Origin: Sedimentisphaerales bacterium
Lineage (GTDB): Bacteria; Planctomycetota; Phycisphaerae; Sedimentisphaerales; Anaerohalosphaeraceae
Assembly: GCA_016930745.1 (NCBI GenBank)
Contig: JAFGGE010000031.1
Span: 30,819-94,818, forward strand
Direction of reading: 5' to 3'
Length of the DNA stretch: 64,000 nucleotides
Position numbers and translations under genes: made by a program. Position 1 is the stretch's first letter. Each line of letters begins with the position of its first letter. Below are positions 52,125 to 61,894 of this stretch, piece by piece. The notes beneath the pieces were generated by a model, which saw only the letters and a list, made by a program, of their open reading frames with translations, had not been told where the DNA came from and searched no databases.

Positions 52125-52406
52125 TTATCGTTTTTTTCGCGAAGCGGCGAGCCACTCTTCCGCATTTCGGGCTAATACTACTATATCCCGTCGGGACATA
52201 ATATGTTCGATAATCTGTGGTGGAATCTTGAGTTTTTCCATCGCCTTCTGTGCCCGCTGCCAAAGACGGTTCTGCTTGCCGGGCGTATCGGCCAGGTACA
52301 AATCGGTCACCAATTCCTGTAATCGCGTCAGAAGAATGGTATCGAGGTGATCGTAATAGTTGGAAATGATCTTTTGCTGATGAGCCGTGTACTCCCCCTT
52401 TGCCAT
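52125..52406 (-). CDS. Small conserved-looking hypothetical protein
   Basis: MAKGEYTAHQQKIISNYYDHLDTILLTRLQELVTDLYLADTPGKQNRLWQRAQKAMEKL; operon position. Confidence 0.7.
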   Translation of the reverse strand: MAKGEYTAHQQKIISNYYDHLDTILLTRLQELVTDLYLADTPGKQNRLWQRAQKAMEKLKIPPQIIEHIMSRRDIVVLARNAEEWLAASRKKR

Positions 52407-52452
52407 GATTTTGCTGCCTCCGTTTGTATAGAAATAAAGCCGGTAAACCTAT

Positions 52453-53118
52453 TCATGTTCGCCCGGCAAGGAATTCTTCCAGATATTCTGTTTTTTTCAG
52501 GTTCAGAAAACGTTTCCGGTCTGCGGCCAGATCGTCGTAGGACATCGCTTCGATCTGATCGGGAGTACACAAAACCGTGGATTCCGGGATGCCTTTCGTA
52601 ATAACTCCCAGCCCGAAATCGCAATCCAGTACGAATGCATTCAGATCCGGATATTGACTTCGCAAATACACGATGGTTTTCCATACATCCCCGTTCCATG
52701 TGCCCGGTTCGCGCCCTTTCTGCGGCAGAGGAACAGCCGCGGCGGCGCTGGCCGGATTGCAATCATGCATCACGATGAATCCGCCGGGACGAAGAAAACG
52801 CAGACAGTTCTGCACATCCTTGAGCGATTGATGGTATTCATGCAATCCGTCCACGAACGCCACGTCGATTCCCGGCTCCAGAACCTTGCTGTGACCGGCA
52901 AAAAAGGCATCGCTGGTCATCCGGAAATGTTTGGCTCGACAATTCGTCAGAAGATACCAGAAAAGTTGCAGCCGCGGCCACATCGGCTCAATGCCGATTT
53001 TGCAGTCCGCCTGGATTCGGATAAACGTTCCGCCTCGATTCAGACCGATCTCCAGATACCGACTCTGTGGAATCGATGTAAGAAGCCGGTTAATTACATG
53101 GACTCTATTCATGCGCAA
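52453..53118 (-). CDS. Class I SAM methyltransferase (Methyltransf_24-like)
   Basis: SRYLEIGLNRGGTFIRIQADCKIGIEP; DVAFVDGLHEYHQSLKDVQNCLRFLRPGGFIVMHDCNPAS. Confidence 0.83.
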   Translation of the reverse strand: MRMNRVHVINRLLTSIPQSRYLEIGLNRGGTFIRIQADCKIGIEPMWPRLQLFWYLLTNCRAKHFRMTSDAFFAGHSKVLEPGIDVAFVDGLHEYHQSLKDVQNCLRFLRPGGFIVMHDCNPASAAAAVPLPQKGREPGTWNGDVWKTIVYLRSQYPDLNAFVLDCDFGLGVITKGIPESTVLCTPDQIEAMSYDDLAADRKRFLNLKKTEYLEEFLAGRT

Positions 53119-53175
53119 AAGCCTTACCGGGCCTCAGCAGGGAAATCGGCCCTTTCTATCGCCGATAGAGATTTA

Positions 53176-54429
53176 TTACAGAACCGCGGGCTCCTCTTCC
53201 TCCGCAATAACGACATCGCTTTTATCAACGGTCTGAGTTTTATCATGGAACGCGATAGCAAAGAGGACTACAACAATCGCCGAAGCAATCGTGGTCCATA
53301 GCCAAACGGGTTGCCATTGACGAATGTTGTCGACCGTATAGGCCTTTATAAGCCAGTCGCAGAGGAAGTTGCCGATCAGCAATCCCACTCCAAACGTGGC
53401 CAAAAACATAAATCCCTGTGCTTGGGCCTGCATCTCTTTGGGCGCTCTGCGATTTACATAGATCTGACCGCCGACAAAGAAGAAACCGAAGATCAGTCCG
53501 TGCACAAGAATAGCCACATAGGCCAACAGCATTTCCGCGCCCGTGGCCTCTCCGAGAAGCAGCGAACCATAACGCACCAACTGGGCTAACAGACCAACGA
53601 CCATAGCCCATTTCAATCCCATTTTGGCGATGGCAATGGGAACTACCAGCATCAGCACGATTTCAACAGCCTGTCCAAAGTTTTGAGTGAATGTTAATAA
53701 CTCTACTCCCTTGTCTGTTAAGTAGAGCGAGAAATAGGACCAGTAAATCGAAAAGGCAATCGTAACCATTATAGAGACAACCACGTAGAGAGCGAAATCG
53801 GGATACTTAAAGAGGGAAAAGGATCGCAATCCTAAAACATCGACCACAGACGCCTTGGTGCCTTTCGCAGGAGGAGGGGTATGGGGCAGAAAGAAGGAAA
53901 ATGCCGCGCCTATAAACGATACGGCGGCGCCGCAATAAAACACAATCTGTGTGCCGTCGATTTTTGTCTTAAATAGATAAAGAGCGACAATACTGAAGAT
54001 CCCCGCAGCTACCCAGCCGATCGAACCAAAAACACGGATATTCGGAAATTTCTCCGCCGGACTGTGGGCCATGCTGATCGAACTGGTCAACCCCCATGTG
54101 GGCATGTACGCCAGCATGGCCACCAGAAGAACAAGGAAGACGGCCAGGCCGTTTGTCAATTGCGCCGCGACGATTAGCAGTATGCCGGAAAACAGATTCA
54201 ATGACGCCAGAACATACTGGCTGGGAAAGCGGCGATCGGCGAATGTGCCGATCAAGGGAGAGGACAGACAGCCAAGAGCCATCGTACTCATGATCCATGG
54301 TTTCCAGTCGCTCAATCCTATCTTTTCCAGATAGGTTGCCAGGGGCAGCCACCATACGGGAAACATCATATACTGCAAAAACATCATCACGCTCAGACGT
54401 ACCCTCACGTTCATCGACATGTTTTCCAT
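53176..54429 (-). CDS. MFS transporter, nucleoside:H+ symporter-like
   Basis: About 12 TM segments; LSVMMFLQYMMFPVWWLPLATYL; LIGTFADRRFPSQYVLASLNLFSG. Confidence 0.85.
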   Translation of the reverse strand: MENMSMNVRVRLSVMMFLQYMMFPVWWLPLATYLEKIGLSDWKPWIMSTMALGCLSSPLIGTFADRRFPSQYVLASLNLFSGILLIVAAQLTNGLAVFLVLLVAMLAYMPTWGLTSSISMAHSPAEKFPNIRVFGSIGWVAAGIFSIVALYLFKTKIDGTQIVFYCGAAVSFIGAAFSFFLPHTPPPAKGTKASVVDVLGLRSFSLFKYPDFALYVVVSIMVTIAFSIYWSYFSLYLTDKGVELLTFTQNFGQAVEIVLMLVVPIAIAKMGLKWAMVVGLLAQLVRYGSLLLGEATGAEMLLAYVAILVHGLIFGFFFVGGQIYVNRRAPKEMQAQAQGFMFLATFGVGLLIGNFLCDWLIKAYTVDNIRQWQPVWLWTTIASAIVVVLFAIAFHDKTQTVDKSDVVIAEEEEPAVL

Positions 54430-54520
54430 GGCACAACTCCCTAATCCCATTCCGTTTGTTTTGCCGGAGGAGGACACGCACTAATCATTCGCAACAGAGA
54501 TCCTCACGGTCCATTTTCCC

Positions 54521-55570
54521 TTATCGCAGCGGCAGCACGCTGAGCGTATGCGGCGCATCATATTCATTGCCTTCCATCGGCAAGTCGATATTGGCCACAT
54601 AGATCTTGTCGTCCCGCAGGCAGACCTCGCTGGGCCGGTCCAGAAGGCCGCCCACCCCGCCCGAGTTGTTCTCGTTCTTCCAGAGCGTCGTCACCTGCCC
54701 GGTAGACGGATCGACCTTGTGCACGGCGTTGCCGGCAAAGTCGGCGATATATACCATCCCGGTCTTCGGACACACCTTGAGCCCGTCAGTACTTTCCATC
54801 CCCTGGCCTTTGGCGACGACCTCATGGCTCCTGACATTGCCGTCCGGACCAAACCGGAACTTGAGCAGACTCGCATCGCCGAAATTGCACACCAGAAGAT
54901 TGCCGCTCTTGTCAAAACCCATTCCGTTGGCCCCGACGCGCCAGGTTTCATTGGAAGTGTAGAACTTCACAATCAGATGCGGATCGGTTCCTCCCGGCTG
55001 AAGCTGGATCGGCTCGCCCCGGAACTCCGAATATCGGAAGCGATATACGCCGCTGGGCATAGGCGAGGCGTTCAGGTCCAGGCTCGTCTCGGTGACATAA
55101 ACGCTGTCGCCGTGACATGATACGGCATTGGACTGGAGAAAGCCGGTCGCCAGCACCTGCACGGCGATGGCCTTGCCCTCCCGCATCACCACCCGTAGCA
55201 GGCGGGACTTATGGTCGGAAAATCCGCACATGCTCTGGTTGTCGGCAATATACAGATGCCCGTCGGGACCGAAGTCGATGCCCAGCGGACCCGCTTTGCC
55301 CGTTTCCGGATGAACCGGCAGCTCTACGACCTCGCTGATCTCGTTCTGCGGGGAGATCTTGATGACTTTGGCCGGATGGCTGTCATCGTTGAAATTCGGA
55401 CAGTTCACATAAATAGAGTGATCCGGTCCCAGCGTCATCCCGTCTGGCGTGTTATACGCCTCAGGCAGAAGCACGCCGATCTTCGGTTCCATGGAGACCG
55501 CTCCTCCGCATCCGGCGATCCATACGGCAATCAGCGTCAAACAGACGATCCACTTCGTTCGGGTTTTCAT
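54521..55570 (-). CDS. Lipoprotein, NHL/SMP-30-like beta-propeller
   Basis: MKTRTKWIVCLTLIAVWIAGCGG lipobox; GPLGIDFGPDGHLYIADNQ; GMGFDKSGNLLVCNFGDASLLKF. Confidence 0.87.
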   Translation of the reverse strand: MKTRTKWIVCLTLIAVWIAGCGGAVSMEPKIGVLLPEAYNTPDGMTLGPDHSIYVNCPNFNDDSHPAKVIKISPQNEISEVVELPVHPETGKAGPLGIDFGPDGHLYIADNQSMCGFSDHKSRLLRVVMREGKAIAVQVLATGFLQSNAVSCHGDSVYVTETSLDLNASPMPSGVYRFRYSEFRGEPIQLQPGGTDPHLIVKFYTSNETWRVGANGMGFDKSGNLLVCNFGDASLLKFRFGPDGNVRSHEVVAKGQGMESTDGLKVCPKTGMVYIADFAGNAVHKVDPSTGQVTTLWKNENNSGGVGGLLDRPSEVCLRDDKIYVANIDLPMEGNEYDAPHTLSVLPLR

Positions 55571-55942
55571 GCGCTCTCCTTTCCTCTGCCTTGCTGGTTC
55601 ATGATTCCTTGGCCTTATCTTGATAAGGAGCATGCCGTTGCCGCCTCGGCGACCGCCTGGGCCATAAGCCCGATTCGGTCTCAAGGCATACCTCATTTCG
55701 CAAAGGTTGTATCACGATTTACCCAGTCTGTCCACGTTGCATCCAGACAAAGAATAAAACAGGTTAGTAAACCACAAACAAAAAGCAAATGGGAACATAT
55801 CGTGTCGACTACAAATTATGACAATTCCTTTTTTTTGACTCCATTCTACGCCTGCTTTCATGAAGGTCAAGAGCAGACAAATTTTCATTAATAACAGACC
55901 TTCCATGGCTGGATATGTTGCGTTTTGGCATCATTTCGGGTT

Positions 55943-55968
55943 GGCAGTGCCACCATTATGGCACTGCC
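55943..55968. other. Perfect 10-bp inverted repeat
   Basis: GGCAGTGCCA-CCATTA-TGGCACTGCC, followed by a T-rich stretch on the + strand. Confidence 0.85.
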
Positions 55969-56069
55969 TCGGAAAATTTTCTTCTTTTCTTTCAGATTTC
56001 CTCTTGGCCTGCACGAATCATGCATGAAATACTGGAATCAGACCCATACCGGGGGGATTTGCTGATCTA

Positions 56070-56104
56070 AGGAGGTGTCGGCGCGGCGTAGCGCCGCACC
56101 TCCT
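56070..56104. other. 14-bp inverted repeat (one bulge) containing AGGAGGTG
   Basis: AGGAGGTG-T-CGGCGC-GGCGTA-GCGCCG-CACCTCCT. Confidence 0.85.
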
Positions 56105-56205
56105 GTATTTTCCCGCATTCCTGCCTTTGTCACTGCCCTTGACAAATCCTTCGCCCGGCGTGAAAATGGATGTCGGTTGACGGGGTCCTTTGGAAAGGGC
56201 AGACA

Positions 56206-56667
56206 ATGAAACGCGTATGGATTTCCTGCCTGATGGCCTGCGGCATGATGTTCGCCGATGTGCCGGATCAGCATGCATCCCAACAGAAAGAAGCAACCAT
56301 TTCCAGCCTGGAGAACCAGATCCGCCTCCTGCAAACCCGGCTTGCCGAAAAGGAGGAGCAAATCCGCGAGCTGCAAGCCCAGGTACAGGCCTGCCGGGAG
56401 CAACTGGCCCGAGCGCAGGAACGGGTGGAGCAGGTCGCCGAACCGATACAGCGGCAGCGGCTTGAGACGTATCACCAGCAGCTTCAGGCCCGTCAGGCCG
56501 CCGAACGCCAGGACGCCCAGGCCCGCCGCCGGGCGGCACGGGCCAGAAGCGAGAGCATCCGACGAAATATGGACCCGATGGGGTACTGGCTGCGCGAAAA
56601 TCCCGTCCCGTATTATACGGCGCCGCTTTACCGGCCATACGGATACGGGTATCCCTACACCTGGTAG
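56206..56667 (+). CDS. Secreted coiled-coil protein of unknown function
   Basis: ATG 56206; MKRVWISCLMACGMMFA; heptad-like ENQIRLLQTRLAEKEEQIRELQAQVQACREQL. Confidence 0.72.
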   Translation: MKRVWISCLMACGMMFADVPDQHASQQKEATISSLENQIRLLQTRLAEKEEQIRELQAQVQACREQLARAQERVEQVAEPIQRQRLETYHQQLQARQAAERQDAQARRRAARARSESIRRNMDPMGYWLRENPVPYYTAPLYRPYGYGYPYTW

Positions 56668-56701
56668 ACCGCGTCCGGAAAAAACCGCCGCCGCAAAAGG
56701 G

Positions 56702-58276
56702 CTATCTGCGCAGGTAGGATAATCCGTCGGGCAGAGGGATATTGTTCCCGAAGGTGTCTTCTCCGTAGCCGCATTCGGCCAGGAGCCGGATATCGGCCAG
56801 GACTCGTTTGTCCCCGATAAAGCGAATCTTCAGATCGGTGCCGATATCGATTCGGCCGGTCGCCATGAGGTGGGCGATCTCATCGGTGACCTGTTCAATA
56901 AGCTTGGCATCCTGACGAATGGGGTATTCGGCCAGTTTGAGAGGCTGCTCATAAATGACGATCTTTTTGCGTTCGGCCAGGGCGATGATGACCTCCCAAA
57001 TGACGGCCCGGGCGTCTTTGTCGCCGACTTCGTCCGGCACCAGGCGAAGCCGGACGATTTCCTGGGCCAGCCACCGGCGTTTCTGGGCATTGATTTTTTC
57101 GTTGGCGCGAAACAGTTCCAAAGGCGAGGCGGCATTGTACGGTTCGCCGTCCATTTCCATCTGGACCTTGCTGCCGTAGTGAAGCACCAGTTTGGAAACC
57201 AGGGTCGAGGGCCGGACATGAAAACCGCGGTATTGCGGAACCGCTACTTCGATCGAGTCGATCTCGGTATAACGCTGCAGCATTTTCTGGCAGAGCAACT
57301 CTGCGGAGGCCAGATACTGACCGGCGAAACTGACCGAATAATTCATCAGTTTGGCCAGCAGTTTTTCCGGCTCCACAAGATGCAGGGTGTATTCGCCCGA
57401 AAGCTGCGTCTTGGAATCCACGTGCCGTTCATAATAATGGGCAAAATCCTTCCCGGTTCGAAGCAGATGCATCACCACGCTGATGTGGCCGCGGAGAACG
57501 GGAAGATCCTTGTCCATGCCTTCGGTCTCAGTTTTGGAGACATAGGTGTCATAGAGCGATTGCAGGTTGTGGAACTGGAACTCAATGGAGCGGAGGCTTT
57601 CTTCGGTAACCGACCCGGAAATATACAATTCGTACTGATCCGGAGAAATCCGGCCGGAGGGCAGAGATGGTTTGCTTTCGGCGGCCAGATTCAAGAAGGC
57701 GGTGGCTAAAAGAGTAACCGTTTTGGCCACGGTTTCGCTGCGACGCGTCGCCAGATTCTGCTCCAGTTTGCCCTGGGGAAGATTTTCTATATACATCTGC
57801 ACACAGGGGGCCAGTTCGGGGATCCGCAGGCCCAGTTGGATCGCCTGGTCGGTAATCCGATTGGTTGCCTGAAGGAGAATGTCGGTCGTAAATTCCAGGG
57901 CGTTTTCCGTAGCCCGGTCAAAATCCTGCTCCAGCGGCAGCAGGTGATACCCCAGCAGGGAATGCTGGATATGCAGCAGTTCATAGCTGACATTGGAAAA
58001 CAGCTTGATCGCGGCGATCAGGGAGCGGAAGGTATGCCATTGACTGTTGTTGCGGGCTCCGTAGGAATCGAGCAATTCCTCCACCTGGGTGGCCTGATTC
58101 AGCAGATCTCCCAGCAGGGGACGCGTCAGCGGGACCGGCTCCCGTTTATGGGCGGACAAATAAACTACAGCGCACATCAGTCGCTGTGCCCGCATCCGCA
58201 TCAAAAACGTAAAATCATCGTTTGAGACCGTTTCCGATGTCATCGGATCGAATTTCCGTCCCCAAACCCATACCAA
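56702..58276 (-). CDS. 524-aa protein of unknown function with embedded HPr-like segment
   Basis: Residues ~341-400: SIEVAVPQYRGFHVRPSTLVSKLVLHYGSKVQMEMDGEPYNAASPLELFRANEKINA resembles HPr (GLHARPA... and NAKS). Confidence 0.8.
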   Translation of the reverse strand: MVWVWGRKFDPMTSETVSNDDFTFLMRMRAQRLMCAVVYLSAHKREPVPLTRPLLGDLLNQATQVEELLDSYGARNNSQWHTFRSLIAAIKLFSNVSYELLHIQHSLLGYHLLPLEQDFDRATENALEFTTDILLQATNRITDQAIQLGLRIPELAPCVQMYIENLPQGKLEQNLATRRSETVAKTVTLLATAFLNLAAESKPSLPSGRISPDQYELYISGSVTEESLRSIEFQFHNLQSLYDTYVSKTETEGMDKDLPVLRGHISVVMHLLRTGKDFAHYYERHVDSKTQLSGEYTLHLVEPEKLLAKLMNYSVSFAGQYLASAELLCQKMLQRYTEIDSIEVAVPQYRGFHVRPSTLVSKLVLHYGSKVQMEMDGEPYNAASPLELFRANEKINAQKRRWLAQEIVRLRLVPDEVGDKDARAVIWEVIIALAERKKIVIYEQPLKLAEYPIRQDAKLIEQVTDEIAHLMATGRIDIGTDLKIRFIGDKRVLADIRLLAECGYGEDTFGNNIPLPDGLSYLRR

Positions 58277-58346
58277 ACCATCGTATCCAAAGACGACATA
58301 TCCTTCCCGGTGTCAGCCGGTAATACGATATTGTAACGAATTGCGA

Positions 58347-59117
58347 TTAAAAGTCAAACTCGGCGACCAGAAAGGTGTGATCGGACGGTTTTTCGCCCGC
58401 CCGGGCCTGTATGTCAATGTGGCAGGTTGTGGCCTTTTTCGCCAGGACCTGCGTCGCCATGATGTAATCCAGCCTCCAGCCCAGATTTCGCTGCAGGGCA
58501 TAGGGCATCCGATAATCCCAGAAGGTATAATGGCCCGGCTCCCGGCAGAACTGACGAAACAGATCGACAAATCCCCAGTCCAGCACCCCTTGCAGGGCAT
58601 CCTGAACTTCCTGACAATAACACACATGCCCCCAGAGGCCTTTGGGATCGTAGACATCTCTCTGGTCTCGCGCTACATTGAAATCGCCCATCCAGAGGAT
58701 CGGATCGGCAGGAGTGAACCGACGGTCCAGAAAGGCCTTAAGCCGATCAAACCATCGAATCTTGTAGGCAAACATGTCGGAATCCCGATCCCTGCCCTGG
58801 GGGATATAGGTATTGACGATCCAGACACGACCCATGCGGGCACAGACCAGGCGGGCCGGATCGTTGGGCTCGTCGTCCAGGCCGAACTCCACGTCGGCTA
58901 ATGCATGCCGGCTCAAAACGGCTACACCGTTGTATTTTTTCTCCCCGCAAAAGACCGACGTATAGCCGGTTTGAGCGATGGCATCGAGAGGGAATTCATG
59001 GTCCTGAACCTTGGTTTCCTGCACACAGAGCACATCCGGCCGATGAGCATCCAGCCAGGGCAGGATAACAGGCAATCGGCTTCGAAGCGAATTGGCGTTG
59101 AAAGTGGCTATTTTCAT
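58347..59117 (-). CDS. xth: Exodeoxyribonuclease III (xth family)
   Basis: MKIATFNANSLRSRLPVILPWLDAHRPDVLCVQETKVQD; GDFNVARDQRDVYDPKG; RLDYIMAT; SDHTFLVAEF. Confidence 0.95.
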   Translation of the reverse strand: MKIATFNANSLRSRLPVILPWLDAHRPDVLCVQETKVQDHEFPLDAIAQTGYTSVFCGEKKYNGVAVLSRHALADVEFGLDDEPNDPARLVCARMGRVWIVNTYIPQGRDRDSDMFAYKIRWFDRLKAFLDRRFTPADPILWMGDFNVARDQRDVYDPKGLWGHVCYCQEVQDALQGVLDWGFVDLFRQFCREPGHYTFWDYRMPYALQRNLGWRLDYIMATQVLAKKATTCHIDIQARAGEKPSDHTFLVAEFDF

Positions 59118-59134
59118 AGGCGATATGGATTCGG

Positions 59135-61522
59135 TTAACGGTTGTCAGGCCTCCCGGAAAACGATTCCTTTTTTTTACTCGATGCTCGACGAGAAGCGAC
59201 CAGAGGAGGCAATTCGTTTATCTTCCTCGGCAAACCGGCGGACTGTGGAACCGAGGCCGTTTTTTTTTCCGTCAGGGTCTCATCGAACAGATGCGAACTC
59301 TCCACAACGCTCAATAAACTCAAAAGAAAGCTGACCATGCTTTCAGCGCCCTGGTTGAGGCTGATTCCCGTTCGCTCGAGCCCGTCGCTGCATCCCTTGG
59401 TCTGGAAGTCGTACAGAGAGGTATGCAGGTCGTTGCGGCCTAAAAACCAGTCAAAGGCCAGCCGTTGCAGAGTCAGCATGGATACATTTCCGGTCGCATC
59501 ATAGACCGCCCGCAGCAGCATGACCGTGCCGGCCGCCTCGATCGGCTGCTGCCCGAAAACAGCACGATTTCCTCCTTTCGGATACCATCCGTTGCAGCCG
59601 ATGAAACGAAACTGGCCGTTGATGGAGGTGTTGTCCAGAAGAAAACGACAGCTTTTCTCGGCGATATCGACATACCCCGAATCTCCTGTGATCCGGGCGG
59701 CCGTATACATCGCATGCGGCAAAACGGCATTGTCATAGGACAGAACCTCTTCAAACCAGGGCCATGTCGGGCTTTCCGTTCGGCGAAACGAATCCGCCAG
59801 AAAGTCCGCCGCCAGAAGGAAGTACCGCTTGATATCGCTGGCGCCGGGAAACTGCTTGAGATATTCGGCCATGCCGAAAATCGAATAGGCCTTACCCCGC
59901 GGGGAAAGCAGGGGGACATGACAAACCGAGCGGTCGAAACAATCCTTGACCAGGGGAACGTACCGCGGCGCCGGAGGCTGGGACATTACGGCGCCGAACG
60001 CCCATAAGGTTCGTCCCAGGGCGTCATGGGCCGGCTCCTCGGCCCACCAGCGACGATCATACCCTAAAAAATTTCGAATCAGTCCGTTGGCGTCCTGCGC
60101 ATAGTGGAGAAACGACAAATAGGTATCGAATAAGCGAAGCGCCTGCGGATCGGTAAACTGCCCGTAATGCTTGACCATCGCCACAAGGGCGCGGGCGTTG
60201 TCGTCGGTGCAATACCCATGATTCCGATCCGGAATCATGGATCTGGCATGCTGAAACAGCCCGGTATCATCGGTGAGTCTCTGAATATGTTCCAGCGAAC
60301 ATTCGGGCAGGTCTTTCAGAGACAGAGGCTCTCGGGCGGAGGTCGTATTCTGGCGGGCCAGTTTTTCCGCAATCGGGGTTTGGGCCTGGAAAAGTTTCCA
60401 GTATTCTTTCCCGATTTCAGGCCAGGTGCGCCGGCGACTGTAATCGTACGCCTTCCTCCGCATGGCGTGGAATCGGTTCTCGTTGCGTAAGAGAGCGATC
60501 ACGGCTTTGGCCAAGCTCCGGGGATTGTCGAAGGCCACCAGCTTGCCTCGTCCTTCCCTGAGCAGCTCCTCGGCGGCCCAATATCGAGTGGAAACGACCG
60601 CTTTACCCGCCCCCACGGCAAATGCCAGGGTTCCGCTGGTCAGTTGTTCCCGGCTGCGATAGGGCGTAACGTAAATGTCGGCCGCACACAAAAAGTCGCG
60701 GAGCCGATCGTCGCTGACAAATCGATTATGAAAGAGGACATGCTTGTCCAGACCCAGTTCCCCGATCCGCTGCTGGAGACTGAAACGATACGCTTCTCCC
60801 TCATGCTGCAGTACCGCGGGATGGGTTGCGCCGAGGATAATGTAGAGCACCGAAGGATCGGCCCGGACGATTTCCGGCAGGGCGTCAAGCATAGTCTCAA
60901 TGCCTTTATTTCGGCTCAGCAATCCGAAGGTCAGGATGGTTTTACGTCCTTCTATGCCGAAACGATGCTTATAATAACTGCTGTCGACAAAAGGCAAATC
61001 CGGGATGCCGTGGGGAATAAGAACAATTTTGTCGGTGTTTACGCCATACACCTGGTCCAGCATCGTAATTCCACGTTCATTCATCACCACAAGACAATCG
61101 GACAAATCGCACAGATCCAGCGTGGCTTTCCTGTACTCGTCGGCCGGATCGGCCAGCACGGTGTGCAGCGTGGTGACGATCGGGGCGTTGACCCGCCGCA
61201 GCAGAAGGCTCAGATAGCCTCCCGCCGGCCCTCCGAAGATGCCGTACTCATGCTGTACGCTGATCAGGTCAACATGGCTGAAATTGAGGTAATCCGCGGC
61301 ACAAATGTAGTCGTTTTTGACCTGGGTGCGGATTTCAAACTTGACCGACGAGGGATATTGACAGGGCGAATCCGACTGCATGGCGACGACCAGGGGTTCA
61401 AAAGGCGGGCCGGCACACGCAGAGACGCTTGTGATCAGGTCCGACGTAAACGTGGCAATCCCGCAGCGTCGAGGGGGATAGGTAGCGATAAAAGCAACTT
61501 TTTTTGCGTTCTTATTGGCCAT
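59135..61522 (-). CDS. GT4 glycosyltransferase fused to a C-terminal alpha/alpha-barrel-like domain
   Basis: VAFIATYPPRRCGIATFTSDL...GLLSRNKGIETMLDALPEI...TPYRSREQLTSGTLAFAVGAGKAVVSTRYWAAEEL; C-half DDNARALVAMVKHYG...AHDALGRTLWAFGAVM. Confidence 0.9.
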   Translation of the reverse strand: MANKNAKKVAFIATYPPRRCGIATFTSDLITSVSACAGPPFEPLVVAMQSDSPCQYPSSVKFEIRTQVKNDYICAADYLNFSHVDLISVQHEYGIFGGPAGGYLSLLLRRVNAPIVTTLHTVLADPADEYRKATLDLCDLSDCLVVMNERGITMLDQVYGVNTDKIVLIPHGIPDLPFVDSSYYKHRFGIEGRKTILTFGLLSRNKGIETMLDALPEIVRADPSVLYIILGATHPAVLQHEGEAYRFSLQQRIGELGLDKHVLFHNRFVSDDRLRDFLCAADIYVTPYRSREQLTSGTLAFAVGAGKAVVSTRYWAAEELLREGRGKLVAFDNPRSLAKAVIALLRNENRFHAMRRKAYDYSRRRTWPEIGKEYWKLFQAQTPIAEKLARQNTTSAREPLSLKDLPECSLEHIQRLTDDTGLFQHARSMIPDRNHGYCTDDNARALVAMVKHYGQFTDPQALRLFDTYLSFLHYAQDANGLIRNFLGYDRRWWAEEPAHDALGRTLWAFGAVMSQPPAPRYVPLVKDCFDRSVCHVPLLSPRGKAYSIFGMAEYLKQFPGASDIKRYFLLAADFLADSFRRTESPTWPWFEEVLSYDNAVLPHAMYTAARITGDSGYVDIAEKSCRFLLDNTSINGQFRFIGCNGWYPKGGNRAVFGQQPIEAAGTVMLLRAVYDATGNVSMLTLQRLAFDWFLGRNDLHTSLYDFQTKGCSDGLERTGISLNQGAESMVSFLLSLLSVVESSHLFDETLTEKKTASVPQSAGLPRKINELPPLVASRRASSKKKESFSGRPDNR

Positions 61523-61894
61523 ACACGGATGCCTCACTGCCTTTTCTGTCCGGAAAAGCCCCTGATCGATGCGTATTATAGGAGGAAAAGAGCGGATTGT
61601 CAACGATAAAGCCATTTCGCAGCGATAGTTGAGTCATTCCGTTTGGGCGTGTTTTTTCTGAGTCAGATGCCGCGGGGAGCCGGTTGGTCCACTGGACAGG
61701 CCTGTCTTTTTCGGTAAGATTGCTTCCATGACGCCATCCGGACATGGAAAACGGCTCTTTAAATCCGCGTTGCGGAAAAACCGGCGGGAAATAATGTCGG
61801 GTGTTGCCGTACCCGGCAGGCGGTTTAGGTAATGCTGGCCGCCCGCGCCGGAAGGGGGATGAAGGTGGCAAAACTTATCAGATGATTAGTGTAC

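Noticed and set aside
55712-55906. 64-aa minus-strand ORF in the divergent intergenic region
   Set aside because: Hydrophobic but without a clear RBS or family; insufficient evidence.
56018-56638. 206-aa minus-strand ORF
   Set aside because: Pro/Gly/Arg-rich, overlaps the better supported secreted coiled-coil gene and the strong hairpin region.
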